From NCBI RefSeq assembly GCF_000010305.1, contig NC_012489.1, positions 2,301,646 to 2,365,645 of the forward strand: a stretch of DNA of 64,000 nucleotides, read 5' to 3'. A program made the translations under genes and the position numbers. The notes beneath the pieces are model-generated. The model saw only the letters and a list, made by a program, of their open reading frames with translations, ran no database searches and was not told the DNA's origin. Of the stretch, positions 37,374 to 46,319 are shown piece by piece; positions within the stretch are counted from its first letter, which is position 1; each line of letters starts with the position of its first letter. This DNA is from Gemmatimonas aurantiaca T-27 (lineage in GTDB: Bacteria > Gemmatimonadota > Gemmatimonadetes > Gemmatimonadales > Gemmatimonadaceae).

Positions 37374-38219
37374 TCACAGCGAGTAGGTAATCTCGGTCCT
37401 GGCCCGAATGGGGACACCTTGTGCGCTCACCGCAGGACGGAAGCGAATTGCAGACAATGCTTCACGCAATTTTTTGTTGTAATTGCCATCCTTCGTGGGC
37501 TCGAAATGCAAATCGAGCACCTTGCCGGTGGAATCGACATCGAAGGTCACCACAATCGTGCCACGTGCCTTGCTGGGTACCGGGAGTGGTGGCAGGAACA
37601 GCTCCGTTGGAGCAGGCGGGTAGGCTGTCCCATTCCCGCCTCCAGTGCCCGGCCCAACGCTGCTTCCCCGTCCCGTACCCACACCGGCGCCGACCCCACC
37701 GCCACTGCCAGGTCCGCTGCCGGCACTGCCATCGCCGCCTGATCCACCACCAGACCCCGGTGTGACCGACGACGCGGTGCTGCTGGTGGCCGCCGGTGTG
37801 GTCGCCGGGGTTGGTGTTGGCGGTGTGGGTTGTGGGGGTGTGGGCTGTGGGGGTGGCACCACCGGCGGCTTGAGTACGGGTGGCTTGACCACCGGCGGTG
37901 TCAGCGTGGGCGCCGGCTTTGGTGGAGGCGTATGCACGAACTGGATGCGTTCCTGCTTGACCTGACCACCAGTCCCCTTGTTGCCACCTCCGCCACCGCC
38001 AGCCGGTCCGAGTCCGCCCGCGCCGAGCGCTGCCCGAAACGCCTCCGGGGCCGCAAAGGGGATGATCAACAAGGCGATGATGAGCGCATGCACCAACACC
38101 GCGATGACCAAGCTTCGCGTGCGCCGCTGATTGTCGACCGGAATACCGATCGGCGGTCGATATCGAGGGCGTTCGGACTGAGGCTCCCCGGCGCCGGGGA
38201 TTGGAGACTGAGCGTCCAT
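37374..38219 (-). CDS. TonB-like energy transducer (second copy)
   Basis: 281 residues from ATG 38219. A single membrane helix lies at about 37-55 (LVIAVLVHALIIALLIIPF). A Gly patch and a long Pro/Thr/Gly linker (about 92-200; KPPVLKPPVVPPPQPTPP and Gly-Ser runs) follow. The C-terminal TonB domain has GTIVVTFDVDSTGKVLDLHF and SAIRFRPAVSAQG. It spans the periplasm to drive outer-membrane transporters. The longer GTG start (38273) lies inside the preceding terminator and is rejected. Probably less expressed than the genes before the terminator. Confidence 0.85.
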   Translation of the reverse strand: MDAQSPIPGAGEPQSERPRYRPPIGIPVDNQRRTRSLVIAVLVHALIIALLIIPFAAPEAFRAALGAGGLGPAGGGGGGNKGTGGQVKQERIQFVHTPPPKPAPTLTPPVVKPPVLKPPVVPPPQPTPPQPTPPTPTPATTPAATSSTASSVTPGSGGGSGGDGSAGSGPGSGGGVGAGVGTGRGSSVGPGTGGGNGTAYPPAPTELFLPPLPVPSKARGTIVVTFDVDSTGKVLDLHFEPTKDGNYNKKLREALSAIRFRPAVSAQGVPIRARTEITYSL

Positions 38220-38239
38220 GTGGGAGAGGTGAGCGGTAC

Positions 38240-38282
38240 AACAAAATACGGCGGGCGAGCCCAATGGGTTCACCCGCCGTAT
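38240..38282 (-). terminator. rho-independent terminator between exbD and tonB2
   Basis: ATACGGCGGG pairs with CCCGCCGTAT, 10 perfect pairs, with a second inner stem around CCCATTGGG. TTTTGTTG follows on the minus strand. It ends or attenuates the tonB1-exbB-exbD-exbD transcript before tonB2. Confidence 0.85.
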
Positions 38283-38326
38283 GAAACACCACGTCGGACT
38301 GTGTGTGCCCGAACGCGAGGCTCCGG

Positions 38327-38734
38327 TTACTTCGGTGCGATACCGATAACCTTGACGCCGGCACCGCGCGCCTGGTCCATCGCAAAGATCACGTTCGAAT
38401 AGCTCACCGTCGTATCACCCTTCACGAAGATGATCTTCTCCGGACGGGGATCGTACAGTCCCTTGAGACGAGTGAAGAGCTGATCCTTCGGCACGTCTTC
38501 TTTGTTGATCGCATACTTGTCGTCCGGGAGGATCTCCAGAACGATCTGATCCGGGTTCACATTCGGCTGAGCCGGCTGCGGATTCGGATCAGGCAACTGC
38601 GTATCGATCGCCTTGCGGCTCATCGGCACGATGATCATGAAGATCACCAGGAGCACGAGGAGCACGTCGATCATGGGCGTGACGTTGATGTCGTTCGTCA
38701 AACCGCCGCTGCCACCACCTGTGGACATACCCAT
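38327..38734 (-). CDS. exbD: ExbD/TolR biopolymer transport protein (second copy)
   Basis: 135 residues. The short N-terminus (MGMSTGGGSGGLTND) is followed by INVTPMIDVLLVLLVIFMII with the key membrane Asp of ExbD (MIDV). A periplasmic alpha/beta domain ends in YSNVIFAMDQARGAGVKVIG. It acts with ExbB as the proton channel that powers TonB. It lies 2 bp after the first exbD; the paralogues differ most in the periplasmic domain. Confidence 0.94.
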   Translation of the reverse strand: MGMSTGGGSGGLTNDINVTPMIDVLLVLLVIFMIIVPMSRKAIDTQLPDPNPQPAQPNVNPDQIVLEILPDDKYAINKEDVPKDQLFTRLKGLYDPRPEKIIFVKGDTTVSYSNVIFAMDQARGAGVKVIGIAPK

Positions 38735-38736
38735 GG

Positions 38737-39198
38737 TCAGTTCCCTCCCGGGCGCAGGCGATCGCTTTCCACCAGCGATTCCGTACCCGACTGCTGCTCG
38801 GTGATGAGTGCGGCCACGCGCACGCCACCACGGGACAGCACATCGATCGCGTCGATGACCTTCAGGTACTGGAGGTCCTTATGGGCCTTCACGTACATGA
38901 TGTAGTCATCACGTTCCTTGCCGTAGATCTCACGCACGAGGGTTTCGAGGTCCTCATTGCGCACCGGCTGCTTGTTCAGGTAATACCGACCCTGATCGTC
39001 GATGCCGAGCACCTGATCACCATCTTCTTCCGGATGCGGCTTGAGATTCTGCCCTTCGGGCGGAACCGCCGTGAAGCCCGCGTTGATCTGCGGGATCGTG
39101 ATCATGAAGATGATGAGGAGCACCAGCATCACGTCGATCATGGGCGTGACGTTGGGATCGGCTTTTACCCCGGCCCCGCCGCCTGCGCTCATACCCAT
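38737..39198 (-). CDS. exbD: ExbD/TolR biopolymer transport protein (first copy)
   Basis: 153 residues. NVTPMIDVMLVLLIIFMI carries the conserved membrane Asp. The periplasmic domain is longer than in the second copy and has an acidic insert (PHPEEDGDQVLGIDDQG) and a charged C-terminus (SLVESDRLRPGGN). It follows exbB by 72 bp. Two non-identical ExbD subunits are frequent in Bacteroidetes-type Ton systems and may form hetero-oligomers. Confidence 0.94.
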   Translation of the reverse strand: MGMSAGGGAGVKADPNVTPMIDVMLVLLIIFMITIPQINAGFTAVPPEGQNLKPHPEEDGDQVLGIDDQGRYYLNKQPVRNEDLETLVREIYGKERDDYIMYVKAHKDLQYLKVIDAIDVLSRGGVRVAALITEQQSGTESLVESDRLRPGGN

Positions 39199-39270
39199 GG
39201 CGTGACTCCTTGCATATCGCCCGGCCGCTGCACTCCCGGACGTGGGAGCGCAGCACCGGACCGACGGTGA

Positions 39271-40002
39271 TTACTTCGAGATCGGGGACTGGCCAGCGGT
39301 GTTGAACTCACGCGTGAAGCGCGAGCGGCCGAACTCACCCGAAACGCCCTTGATGAGGTAGTCGATCATTTCCTTCGACGTGTACGTCATCTCGGCCGTC
39401 AGGTTGTCAATCTTCGTCTGGAAGTAGTTGAAACCCCACACCGCCGGAATGGCGACGCCGATACCGATAGCCGTCGTGATGAGGGCTTCGGCGATACCGG
39501 CCGCCATCGAGGAGATACCACCTGCGCCGGACGTCGACATGGCCGTGAAGGAATTCACGATACCCATCGTCGTGCCGACCAGACCAACGAACGGCGCCGT
39601 CGCACCAACCGTCGCGAGCACGCCCAGACCACGCTTCAGGTCCACCACCGTCATCAGCATTTCGCGCTCAACCGCACGCTCGGCCGAGTTGATGTCGGCA
39701 ACCGTCACCGAGCCATCCTGGATGAGCGGGCGGATTTCGCCCAGCGCGCCGCCAAGTACACGCGCCACATGCGACTTCTTGTAGCCTTCCGCGAGGTTGA
39801 TGGCCTCAGTGAGGTTGTCTTCTTCGAGGAACTGCGAGAACTCCGGAGCAAACTTCCGCGTCTCGCCCTGCGCGCGACGCATCTGCCACCACTTCTGAAT
39901 CATGATGCCCGTGGAATAGGCCGACATGATCAACAGCGTCCAGACGATACCTTTGGCAAACCAACCCATCTCGTGCCAAAGGTCCATAATGTCCATACCC
40001 AT
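39271..40002 (-). CDS. exbB: ExbB/TolQ/MotA proton channel protein
   Basis: 243 residues with three hydrophobic segments, near 16-35, 125-160 and 168-190. The conserved GVLATVGATAPFVGLVGTTMGIVNSF segment, with the key Thr residues of the channel, lies in the second, and AEALITTAIGIGVAIPAV in the third. It forms the pentameric channel around ExbD. AGGAGA lies 7 bases before the ATG. It follows tonB1 by 38 bp. Confidence 0.95.
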   Translation of the reverse strand: MGMDIMDLWHEMGWFAKGIVWTLLIMSAYSTGIMIQKWWQMRRAQGETRKFAPEFSQFLEEDNLTEAINLAEGYKKSHVARVLGGALGEIRPLIQDGSVTVADINSAERAVEREMLMTVVDLKRGLGVLATVGATAPFVGLVGTTMGIVNSFTAMSTSGAGGISSMAAGIAEALITTAIGIGVAIPAVWGFNYFQTKIDNLTAEMTYTSKEMIDYLIKGVSGEFGRSRFTREFNTAGQSPISK

Positions 40003-40040
40003 CTTACTATCTCCTGGAGGTGCGTTGGTGACGGAATCGC

Positions 40041-40763
40041 TTAGCGATTGAGCGAGAACTGGAACGGCTGCTGCACGAGCTGCTTCACCTTGCGGCCACC
40101 GACTTCGGCCGGGAGGAAGCGCATACGCTGCAGCGCATTCTTCACGGAAGTCGTGAACAGATCGTTGTCGGACTTGAGTGCCTTGAACGTCGCCATCTCG
40201 GCACGACCCGTCGTGTCAACCACGAACTGGGCAAGCACGGTCCCTTCGATGCCCGCCGAGCGGAGCATGTCGGGGTAGGACGGTCCCTGGGCACCCGGCG
40301 CCATGACGACGGGCTTTTCCACCTGGAAATCGAAATACGGCTGGTCGCCCTGCTGCGGGATCGGACCCTTGCCACCTTCGACACCCTTCGCGATACCACC
40401 GGCCACACCCTTACCCGAGAAGTCGGCCTCGTCCGTCACCTTCTTGGACAGATCGATTTCCGGGATGATGTTCGGGATTTCGACAGGCGCGGAAAGCACC
40501 TGGAAGCCCTTGGGTGGTGGCGGGGCAGCAACTGCGTCAGGCGGTGGTGGGGGCGGCTTTTCCGGCTCGGGTGGCTTGGGTTCGTCTTTCTTCACCTCGA
40601 CGAAATCAAGCTTCTCGACCTTCTCCTCCTCGATCGCCGCTCCCGCGCCCTTTGTCACCACGATGAGCGCGGCAACAACGGCGGTGTGAACGACCAGGGA
40701 CATGAAGGACCCACCGGCGCGCTTCTGCTTCTTGGCCTGAGACTCAATCAGGTTGTTGAACAT
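40041..40763 (-). CDS. tonB: TonB-family energy transducer (first copy)
   Basis: 240 residues. A cytoplasmic Lys-rich start is followed by a membrane helix at about 20-37 (FMSLVVHTAVVAALIVV, with a SLVVH motif like the His-containing TonB anchor). A Lys/Pro/Glu linker (about 47-85) and a C-terminal TonB domain with GIEGTVLAQFVVDTTGRAEM and LQRMRFLPAEVGG come next. It is first in the operon tonB-exbB-exbD-exbD. A candidate promoter lies 67 bp upstream. Confidence 0.9.
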   Translation of the reverse strand: MFNNLIESQAKKQKRAGGSFMSLVVHTAVVAALIVVTKGAGAAIEEEKVEKLDFVEVKKDEPKPPEPEKPPPPPPDAVAAPPPPKGFQVLSAPVEIPNIIPEIDLSKKVTDEADFSGKGVAGGIAKGVEGGKGPIPQQGDQPYFDFQVEKPVVMAPGAQGPSYPDMLRSAGIEGTVLAQFVVDTTGRAEMATFKALKSDNDLFTTSVKNALQRMRFLPAEVGGRKVKQLVQQPFQFSLNR

Positions 40764-40829
40764 CTCGCTGGTCCGGGGTAGGGCTACAGTCGCAGGTCCC
40801 GATCAGAGTGACCGAAGACCGACTTGGCG

Positions 40830-40857
40830 ATTCTACGCTGCAGAAATGATGAGGCAA
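40830..40857 (-). promoter_or_regulatory. candidate sigma-70 promoter of the tonB operon
   Basis: On the minus strand TTGCCT (4/6), a 16-bp spacer and TAGAAT (5/6 to TATAAT), about 67 bp before the tonB start. No Fur-box-like 19-bp palindrome was found in the 242-bp gap (40764-41005). Confidence 0.5.
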
Positions 40858-41005
40858 TGGAAGAAACATTAGGATCGGATTAACCCGACGTTAGCATTCC
40901 CATGATCACGGAATTGCTCTCACGCCATTGACAACGGTCGACAATTTGCAGGGTCGAAACCCCACCGTGACATGCCACACGATCCTCCGCACACAAACGT
41001 GGCGG

Positions 41006-42520
41006 TCACGTCGCGTCTTCGGCCACCAGCGACTCGATGTTCACGATCGACTGGAACTCGCCCGTCATGCCGGATCCCGGAGAACCCGCCAGTGGCAGGG
41101 TCACCGTGAAGGTGCTGCCACGGGTCAGACGCGACTGCACCTCCAGTGTGCCCCCGTGAGCCTGTGCAATCCACTGGGAGATCGCCAACCCCAACCCCCA
41201 CCCACCACGCTCCGAGGCGCGCGAACGCGCCAGGTCCGCGCGCCAGAAGCGCTCGAAGACATGCGGCAGATCCGCCGCCGCGATGCCGATCCCGGAGTCC
41301 TTCACGATGAAGCGCACCACATCTTCTTCGCGGGCCAACGAGATTTCCACTCGACCACCGCGCGGTGTGTACTTGATGGCGTTGGTGACCAGGTTGAGGA
41401 ACAACTGCCGCAGCCGCGTCAGATCGCCAAGCACTTCAGCGTTCTCGAGAACCGGCGCCTCGATCTCGAGATCCTGGTCCTCGCCGAGGAGACGCGCAGT
41501 CTCCAGGACCTCCCGTGCGACCGGCATCAACTCCACCGGCTCGCGGAACAGGTCGAATCGTCCTTCGTCGGCACGCGCGAGGGTGAGCAGCGAATCCACC
41601 AGATCAGCCATGCGCGTCACCTGCTGGAGCGCTTCTTCCAGCGCGATGGCCTGTTCCGTTTCGTTGGTCGTGGGTGAGATGGCTCGCTCGACATCTGCCC
41701 GAATGACCGCCAACGGCGTCTTCAACTCGTGGCTCGCATCCGCCGTGAATCGGCGCAAGGCACCAAAAGACTTCTCGAGACGTCCAATGAATGCGTTCAG
41801 TGTCTCGGAAAGGCGCGTCAGTTCATCGCCGGCCGCCGTGACCCCCAGCCGCGAGTGCAACGATCGACCATCGGTGATCGCTTCCACCTGGTCGATGAGT
41901 TCATCGATCGGGCGGAAGGCACGCCCCGCGATGAGATAGGCAAAGGTCACCGACAACACGAGCAGCAACGGCGTGATCACGAACATCGGCCCCATCAACT
42001 CGGCCGGCGTGAAACTGATGTTCGCGGTGGACAGCCCCGCATAGACGCGATAGCGCGCATTGTCGCTCAACGGCACCACGCGCGTCGCCAACAGCAACTG
42101 ATCGTTGTAGAGCTTCACTTCACGCAGCTTGCGATCCGGTTCCGACTTGCGCGCCGCAGTACTGAAGTAGTCGCGATCGGCCGCCGACAGGGCTTGCACC
42201 GCCGGCGAGGCGTAGATGTCATACCCGGTACTGTCCTGGACCAGGACATACCCTTCCAGCAACGACAGGAACGCGCTCATGCGCATGCCGATGGACGGAC
42301 CTTCGAGGCGGTTCTTCTGCGCCATCACGGGCTCGGTCCCGGTATTGCGGGCCACATTGATCGCGCGCACGGCCTGATCGGCTTCCAACTGCACGCGCGC
42401 TTCGAGCTCGCGGTACAGCGTCTCGCGCCGCACCGCCAACAGCGTGAGCGAAAACAGGAACAGCGTCAGCAGGAACGCTCCCGTCCACGCTCGCGTCAGC
42501 CGGGCACGAATGGAACTCAC
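41006..42520 (-). CDS. sensor histidine kinase (HAMP-HisKA-HATPase)
   Basis: 504 residues. TM1 at about 13-30 and TM2 at about 179-199 bracket a roughly 145-residue periplasmic sensor domain. HAMP follows (200-250). The H-box is FTADASHELKTPLAV with His264. The N-box LVTNAIKYTPRGG and the G-boxes DSGIGI and GGWGLGLAISQWIAQ complete the kinase. The GTG start lies 10 bp after the OmpR-type regulator, its probable partner. Last in a four-gene two-component series. Confidence 0.94.
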   Translation of the reverse strand: MSSIRARLTRAWTGAFLLTLFLFSLTLLAVRRETLYRELEARVQLEADQAVRAINVARNTGTEPVMAQKNRLEGPSIGMRMSAFLSLLEGYVLVQDSTGYDIYASPAVQALSAADRDYFSTAARKSEPDRKLREVKLYNDQLLLATRVVPLSDNARYRVYAGLSTANISFTPAELMGPMFVITPLLLVLSVTFAYLIAGRAFRPIDELIDQVEAITDGRSLHSRLGVTAAGDELTRLSETLNAFIGRLEKSFGALRRFTADASHELKTPLAVIRADVERAISPTTNETEQAIALEEALQQVTRMADLVDSLLTLARADEGRFDLFREPVELMPVAREVLETARLLGEDQDLEIEAPVLENAEVLGDLTRLRQLFLNLVTNAIKYTPRGGRVEISLAREEDVVRFIVKDSGIGIAAADLPHVFERFWRADLARSRASERGGWGLGLAISQWIAQAHGGTLEVQSRLTRGSTFTVTLPLAGSPGSGMTGEFQSIVNIESLVAEDAT

Positions 42521-42530
42521 GATCCCGCCC

Positions 42531-43199
42531 TCAGCTCCGGATCATGTAACCGACGCCACGCACCGTCGTGATGAGCTTCTTGTCGAAACGCGCATCGATC
42601 TTCTTGCGCAAGTGATTGATCACCACGTCCACGATGTTGGTGCCCGGATCGAAGTGGTACCCCCAGGCGTACTCGGTGATCAGCGTACGGCTCATGACGC
42701 GGCCCGCATGGCGCATGAGGTACTCGAGCACCGCAAACTCCTTCGGCGTCAGCTCGATGAGTTCGCCCGCGCGAAGCACCTCGCGTGTGCCCTGATCGAG
42801 TTCGAGATCACCCACCCGCAGTTGCGGTGAGGCCAGCGCGCGCGGCCGGCGCAGCAACGCCTCGGCGCGGGCGAGCAACTCCTCGAAAGCAAACGGCTTG
42901 GTCACATAGTCGTCAGCCCCGGCGCGCAGCGTCTCGACCTTGGCATCCACCGCGTCCTGCGCGGTCAGCACCAGCACGGGCCGCTCGAAGCCACTCGACC
43001 GCAGCGTGCGCAGGACGTCGAGCCCGTTGCGTCCGGGCAGGCGCATATCGAGGATGACCAGATCATACGGCTGTGACAGCGCCATGCGCTCGCCTTCGAG
43101 CCCATTGTTGCACAGGTCAGTCTGCCAGCGCTGCTCCTCGAGACCACGTCGTACGAACTCCCCTACCGTGGGATCGTCTTCGATCACCAGGATCTTCAT
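42531..43199 (-). CDS. OmpR/PhoB-family response regulator
   Basis: 222 residues from ATG 43199, which overlaps the stop of the NtrC-type gene (ATGA); the longer frame to 43313 lacks a receiver start. Receiver 1-118: acidic pair in IEDD, phospho-acceptor Asp51 in VILDMRLPG, Thr79, Lys101. The winged-helix DNA-binding domain (about 128-222) has ELIELTPKEFAVLEYLM and the typical C-terminal TTVRGVGYMI. Partner of the adjacent HAMP kinase. Confidence 0.95.
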   Translation of the reverse strand: MKILVIEDDPTVGEFVRRGLEEQRWQTDLCNNGLEGERMALSQPYDLVILDMRLPGRNGLDVLRTLRSSGFERPVLVLTAQDAVDAKVETLRAGADDYVTKPFAFEELLARAEALLRRPRALASPQLRVGDLELDQGTREVLRAGELIELTPKEFAVLEYLMRHAGRVMSRTLITEYAWGYHFDPGTNIVDVVINHLRKKIDARFDKKLITTVRGVGYMIRS

Positions 43200-44599
43200 G
43201 CCTTGTCTCCGCGCCCGGCAGGACGCTTGAAGCCGTACTCGCGGATCTTGCGATACAGCGTCTTCGGTGAGATACCAAGCAACTCTGCCGCCTGACCCTG
43301 GTGCCATTGGCACCGGTCGAGGATTTCGGCAATGTGTCGACGTTCGAGTTCGGCGAGCGACAGCGTCATCACCGGCGTGGGACGAGCCCCTGCCCCCACA
43401 TCGGCTCCCAGCGGCAGGTCTGCGGCCGACACCGTGCCGTCCGCCGCCAAGAGCGACGCCCGCTCCATCACGTTGCGCAATTCCCGCGCGTTGCCCGGCC
43501 AGCGGTAGCGTTCCAGCACGGTCACCGCATCATCACTGAGCCGCGGTACCGGCGACCCGAACTGCTCGAGGAAGTGCTGCGCCAGCAAGGGCACGTCCAC
43601 CACACGATCCCGCAGCGGTGGCAGCGCAATGCGAATGGTGTTGATGCGATGCAGCAGATCATCGCGGAACGCCTCGGCCTGCACCATACGGGACAGGTCC
43701 AGCGTGGACGACGCGATCACCCGCACATTCACTTCGACCTTCTGCGTGCCACCGACCCGGAAGAAGCTCCCGGTCTCGAGCGCCCGCAGCAGCTTGGCCT
43801 GCAACCGCAGGTCCAGCTCACCGATGTTGTCGAGATACAGCGTGCCTCCGGCTGCCAGTTCGAACAGCCCAAGCTTGCGCTGATCAGCGCCGGGAAACGC
43901 GCCCTTCTCCACCCCGAACAGCTCCGTCTCCAGCAGGGCTTCGGCGAGCGCCGCACAATTGAGGTCGACAAACGGGCCGTCGGGATTGCTGCCGTGGGCG
44001 TGCAACAAGCGCGCAATCAGGTCCTTGCCCGTGCCGGATTCGCCGGTGACCAACACCGGTGACGTGCTGGGAGCCACCTTCTCCACCATCGCCAGGACCG
44101 CGCGCAGCGGCGCGTACTGCGTCACGAAGGTGAGTGCCGGCGCCGCACGCCGCAGCCGCGACTGCATGTGATGATTGTCGCGCGCGAGCATGCGCTTCTC
44201 CCACGCGCGGCGCACCAGCACTTCGATCTCCGCCATGCGATACGGCTTGGACAGGAAATCGTAGGCACCGAGTTTGAGGGCGGCGATGGCCGTTTCAATG
44301 GTGCCGTTGCCGGTGATGACAATGATCTCCGGCGGCAAGGGCTCCTCGCGCACGAGGCGCAGCACCTCCAGACCATCGAGTTCCGGCATCACCACATCGA
44401 GCAGCGCCACATCGAACGCCTCGCTCCGCAGCAGCTCGAGCGCGGACTTGCCGTCCCGCACGATGCGCACCTGGAACCCACGAGCCGTCATGAACTGCTC
44501 GAGGATGGCCCCCAGGTGTGCCTCGTCTTCGGCGATGAGTACCCGAATGGGCGAGAGGGCATCCGCGCCACGCATGGGCGTGGGGATCGGCTGGCTCAT
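43196..44599 (-). CDS. NtrC-family response regulator with altered AAA+ motifs
   Basis: 467 residues. Receiver 18-130 with Glu24, Asp25, phospho-acceptor Asp68, Thr96 and Lys118. AAA+ domain about 155-385: Walker A TGESGTGK (185-192) is normal. The GAFTGA loop that contacts sigma-54 reads GAFPGA (233-238), and Walker B reads GGTLYLDNIGE, with Asn258 where the catalytic Glu is usual. The FRDDLLHRIN and LPPLRDR segments are present. A Fis-type HTH with AAELLGISPKTLYRKI ends the protein. It may still bind DNA but could be unable to activate sigma-54 polymerase in the standard way. It is 10 bp after its probable kinase gene. Confidence 0.9.
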   Translation of the reverse strand: MSQPIPTPMRGADALSPIRVLIAEDEAHLGAILEQFMTARGFQVRIVRDGKSALELLRSEAFDVALLDVVMPELDGLEVLRLVREEPLPPEIIVITGNGTIETAIAALKLGAYDFLSKPYRMAEIEVLVRRAWEKRMLARDNHHMQSRLRRAAPALTFVTQYAPLRAVLAMVEKVAPSTSPVLVTGESGTGKDLIARLLHAHGSNPDGPFVDLNCAALAEALLETELFGVEKGAFPGADQRKLGLFELAAGGTLYLDNIGELDLRLQAKLLRALETGSFFRVGGTQKVEVNVRVIASSTLDLSRMVQAEAFRDDLLHRINTIRIALPPLRDRVVDVPLLAQHFLEQFGSPVPRLSDDAVTVLERYRWPGNARELRNVMERASLLAADGTVSAADLPLGADVGAGARPTPVMTLSLAELERRHIAEILDRCQWHQGQAAELLGISPKTLYRKIREYGFKRPAGRGDKA

Positions 44600-44609
44600 G
44601 AAATCACCA

Positions 44610-46112
44610 TCAGGATGTCACCATCAGAGTCACCGGCAGAGCGACACGAAAGGTCGCGCCGACCCCTTCGGAAGAGACGAGGTCGAGCGCCCCCCCGTGG
44701 TCCCGCACGATACCGTAGCAGATCGCGAGCCCGAGCCCGGTCCCTTGCCCCGGGGGCTTGGTCGTGAAGAAGGGCTCGAACACCTTGGCGTGCAGAGCGC
44801 GGGGAATGCCGGGCCCTTCATCGGCCACTTCGAACGCCGCGCATGGCCCGGGGTGGGTGTCCGTGCCTTCGGCCAGCATGTGTGTGCGAATGGTCACCCG
44901 CCCGCCCTCCGGCGTGGCATCGAGCGCATTCATCGCCAGCGCGATCAGCACCTGCACCAGTTGATCGGCATCCGCATCGACGATCATCGGCGTGCGCTCT
45001 TCGAGCTCGGTGACCAACTTGACACGCTTGAACCGGGGATGGTGCTGCAACAGGAACAGTCCCTGCTGCACCACGGCATTGAGATCCACCCGCTCCTTGC
45101 CGGCCGTCTTGGGTCGGGAAAAATCGAGCAGTCCGTTCACGATCTTCTTGCAACGCTGGACTTCGAGATCGATGATGCGCAGCAGTTCGGTCGGCGGCGC
45201 AGCCCCCGGCCCGAGCTCCTGCTGCAGCGACATCGACTCGGCGCAGGCGGCAATGGTGGCCAGCGGGTTGTTGATTTCGTGCATCACGCCCGCCGCGAGC
45301 TGCCCCAGCGCGGCCAGCTTCTCGGCCTGCGCCGTGCGATCGATGGCCGCTTTCCAGTCGGTGATGTCCTCACCAATCGTGATGACGTGTGTCACCGGAC
45401 GGTCTGCCCCGCCCATGCGCATCGGAATCTTGGAGATCCGAAACGTGCGCGTGTCTCCGTACGCGTTGCTCTCCATCTGGAACTGCTGCAAACGGCCGGA
45501 GGAGAACACCTCGTCGAACTCGCGCTTGAGCATCGCGGCCGGCTGCCTGTGCAGCACGTCGAAAATCGAACGCCCGACGGCATCGGTCCGCGACACCCCC
45601 TGCAGACCGGTCTCCCGCTTGTGGTTCCAGGCGTGGATGCGATACGCGCGATCCACCACATAGAGGCCGTTGGGAAGGGAGTCGACGATGCATTCAATGA
45701 AGGCGCGCTGGTCGGCGAGCTCCCGGATACGCTCCGAGATCTGCCGCTCCAGCTCCTGCTGATGCACATCCCGCGACACGGCAACCGCCAGCAGATCGCA
45801 GACACCTTCGAGTAAGGTCTGCTCCTCGCCGGTGAGCGGTCGTTCGGCATGGACCACCACCGTGCCCAACATCCCGTCGCCCGTCTCGACCGGACATTGC
45901 CGCGCCGTATACGGAACCTCGGTGACACCCGAGGCCCACCACACCACCGGCGACGCCCCCGATGCCAGGGGCTCGAACGACACCCGATCCGCAGCGAGTG
46001 CCTCTCCGGTTCCCGCCAGAATCGCCCGGATGCCATCGGTGCCCGAGGCGGCCCGCGCCAATCGCCGGATGAGCGCCACCAGGGTGGGCGACGAGAGCGC
46101 GTTCGTGGTCAT
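44610..46112 (-). CDS. NtrB-like soluble histidine kinase (GAF-PAS-HisKA-HATPase)
   Basis: 500 residues without a membrane segment. A GAF-like domain (about 8-115), a short coiled coil, a PAS domain (about 135-255: SLPNGLYVVDRAYRIHAWN, then GRSIFDVLHR), and an H-box GVMHEINNPLATI with His278 follow in order. The ATPase domain has MNALDATPEGG, DEGPGIP and GTGLGLAICYGIVRDHGG. It resembles NtrB/ZraS kinases that pair with NtrC regulators, and it directly precedes one. The signal is unknown; two small-molecule sensing domains suggest a cytosolic cue. Confidence 0.92.
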   Translation of the reverse strand: MTTNALSSPTLVALIRRLARAASGTDGIRAILAGTGEALAADRVSFEPLASGASPVVWWASGVTEVPYTARQCPVETGDGMLGTVVVHAERPLTGEEQTLLEGVCDLLAVAVSRDVHQQELERQISERIRELADQRAFIECIVDSLPNGLYVVDRAYRIHAWNHKRETGLQGVSRTDAVGRSIFDVLHRQPAAMLKREFDEVFSSGRLQQFQMESNAYGDTRTFRISKIPMRMGGADRPVTHVITIGEDITDWKAAIDRTAQAEKLAALGQLAAGVMHEINNPLATIAACAESMSLQQELGPGAAPPTELLRIIDLEVQRCKKIVNGLLDFSRPKTAGKERVDLNAVVQQGLFLLQHHPRFKRVKLVTELEERTPMIVDADADQLVQVLIALAMNALDATPEGGRVTIRTHMLAEGTDTHPGPCAAFEVADEGPGIPRALHAKVFEPFFTTKPPGQGTGLGLAICYGIVRDHGGALDLVSSEGVGATFRVALPVTLMVTS

Positions 46113-46319
46113 TCGTGAAGGTATGGCTGGCGTATGGATCGGACAAGCTGACCGAACGCATTCCCCATCGCCGATAGGTCACTTCGACAGGTCGCGCGCC
46201 GAAATGACATCCGGATCTGGGCAATTCCGGTCCAGGTGGCGGGATCGGAGCGGTACGCCTGATGCACCACCGGATGTCTTGCCGCAAGGCGTTCCCCAAC
46301 TGCCCCAACTGGAGATCCC
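46113..46319. promoter_or_regulatory. divergent control region between the kinase operon and hsp20
   Basis: 207 bp with no gene. It should carry promoters for both directions. I see no convincing sigma-32 or sigma-54 element. GGAGATCCC just before the hsp20 ATG is the ribosome site. Confidence 0.4.

Noticed and set aside
36141-37742. 533-codon plus-strand open frame
   Set aside because: Shadow of the APC permease and second TonB genes, no recognisable protein.
38220-38273. GTG start at 38273 for the second TonB
   Set aside because: It lies inside the terminator stem after exbD.
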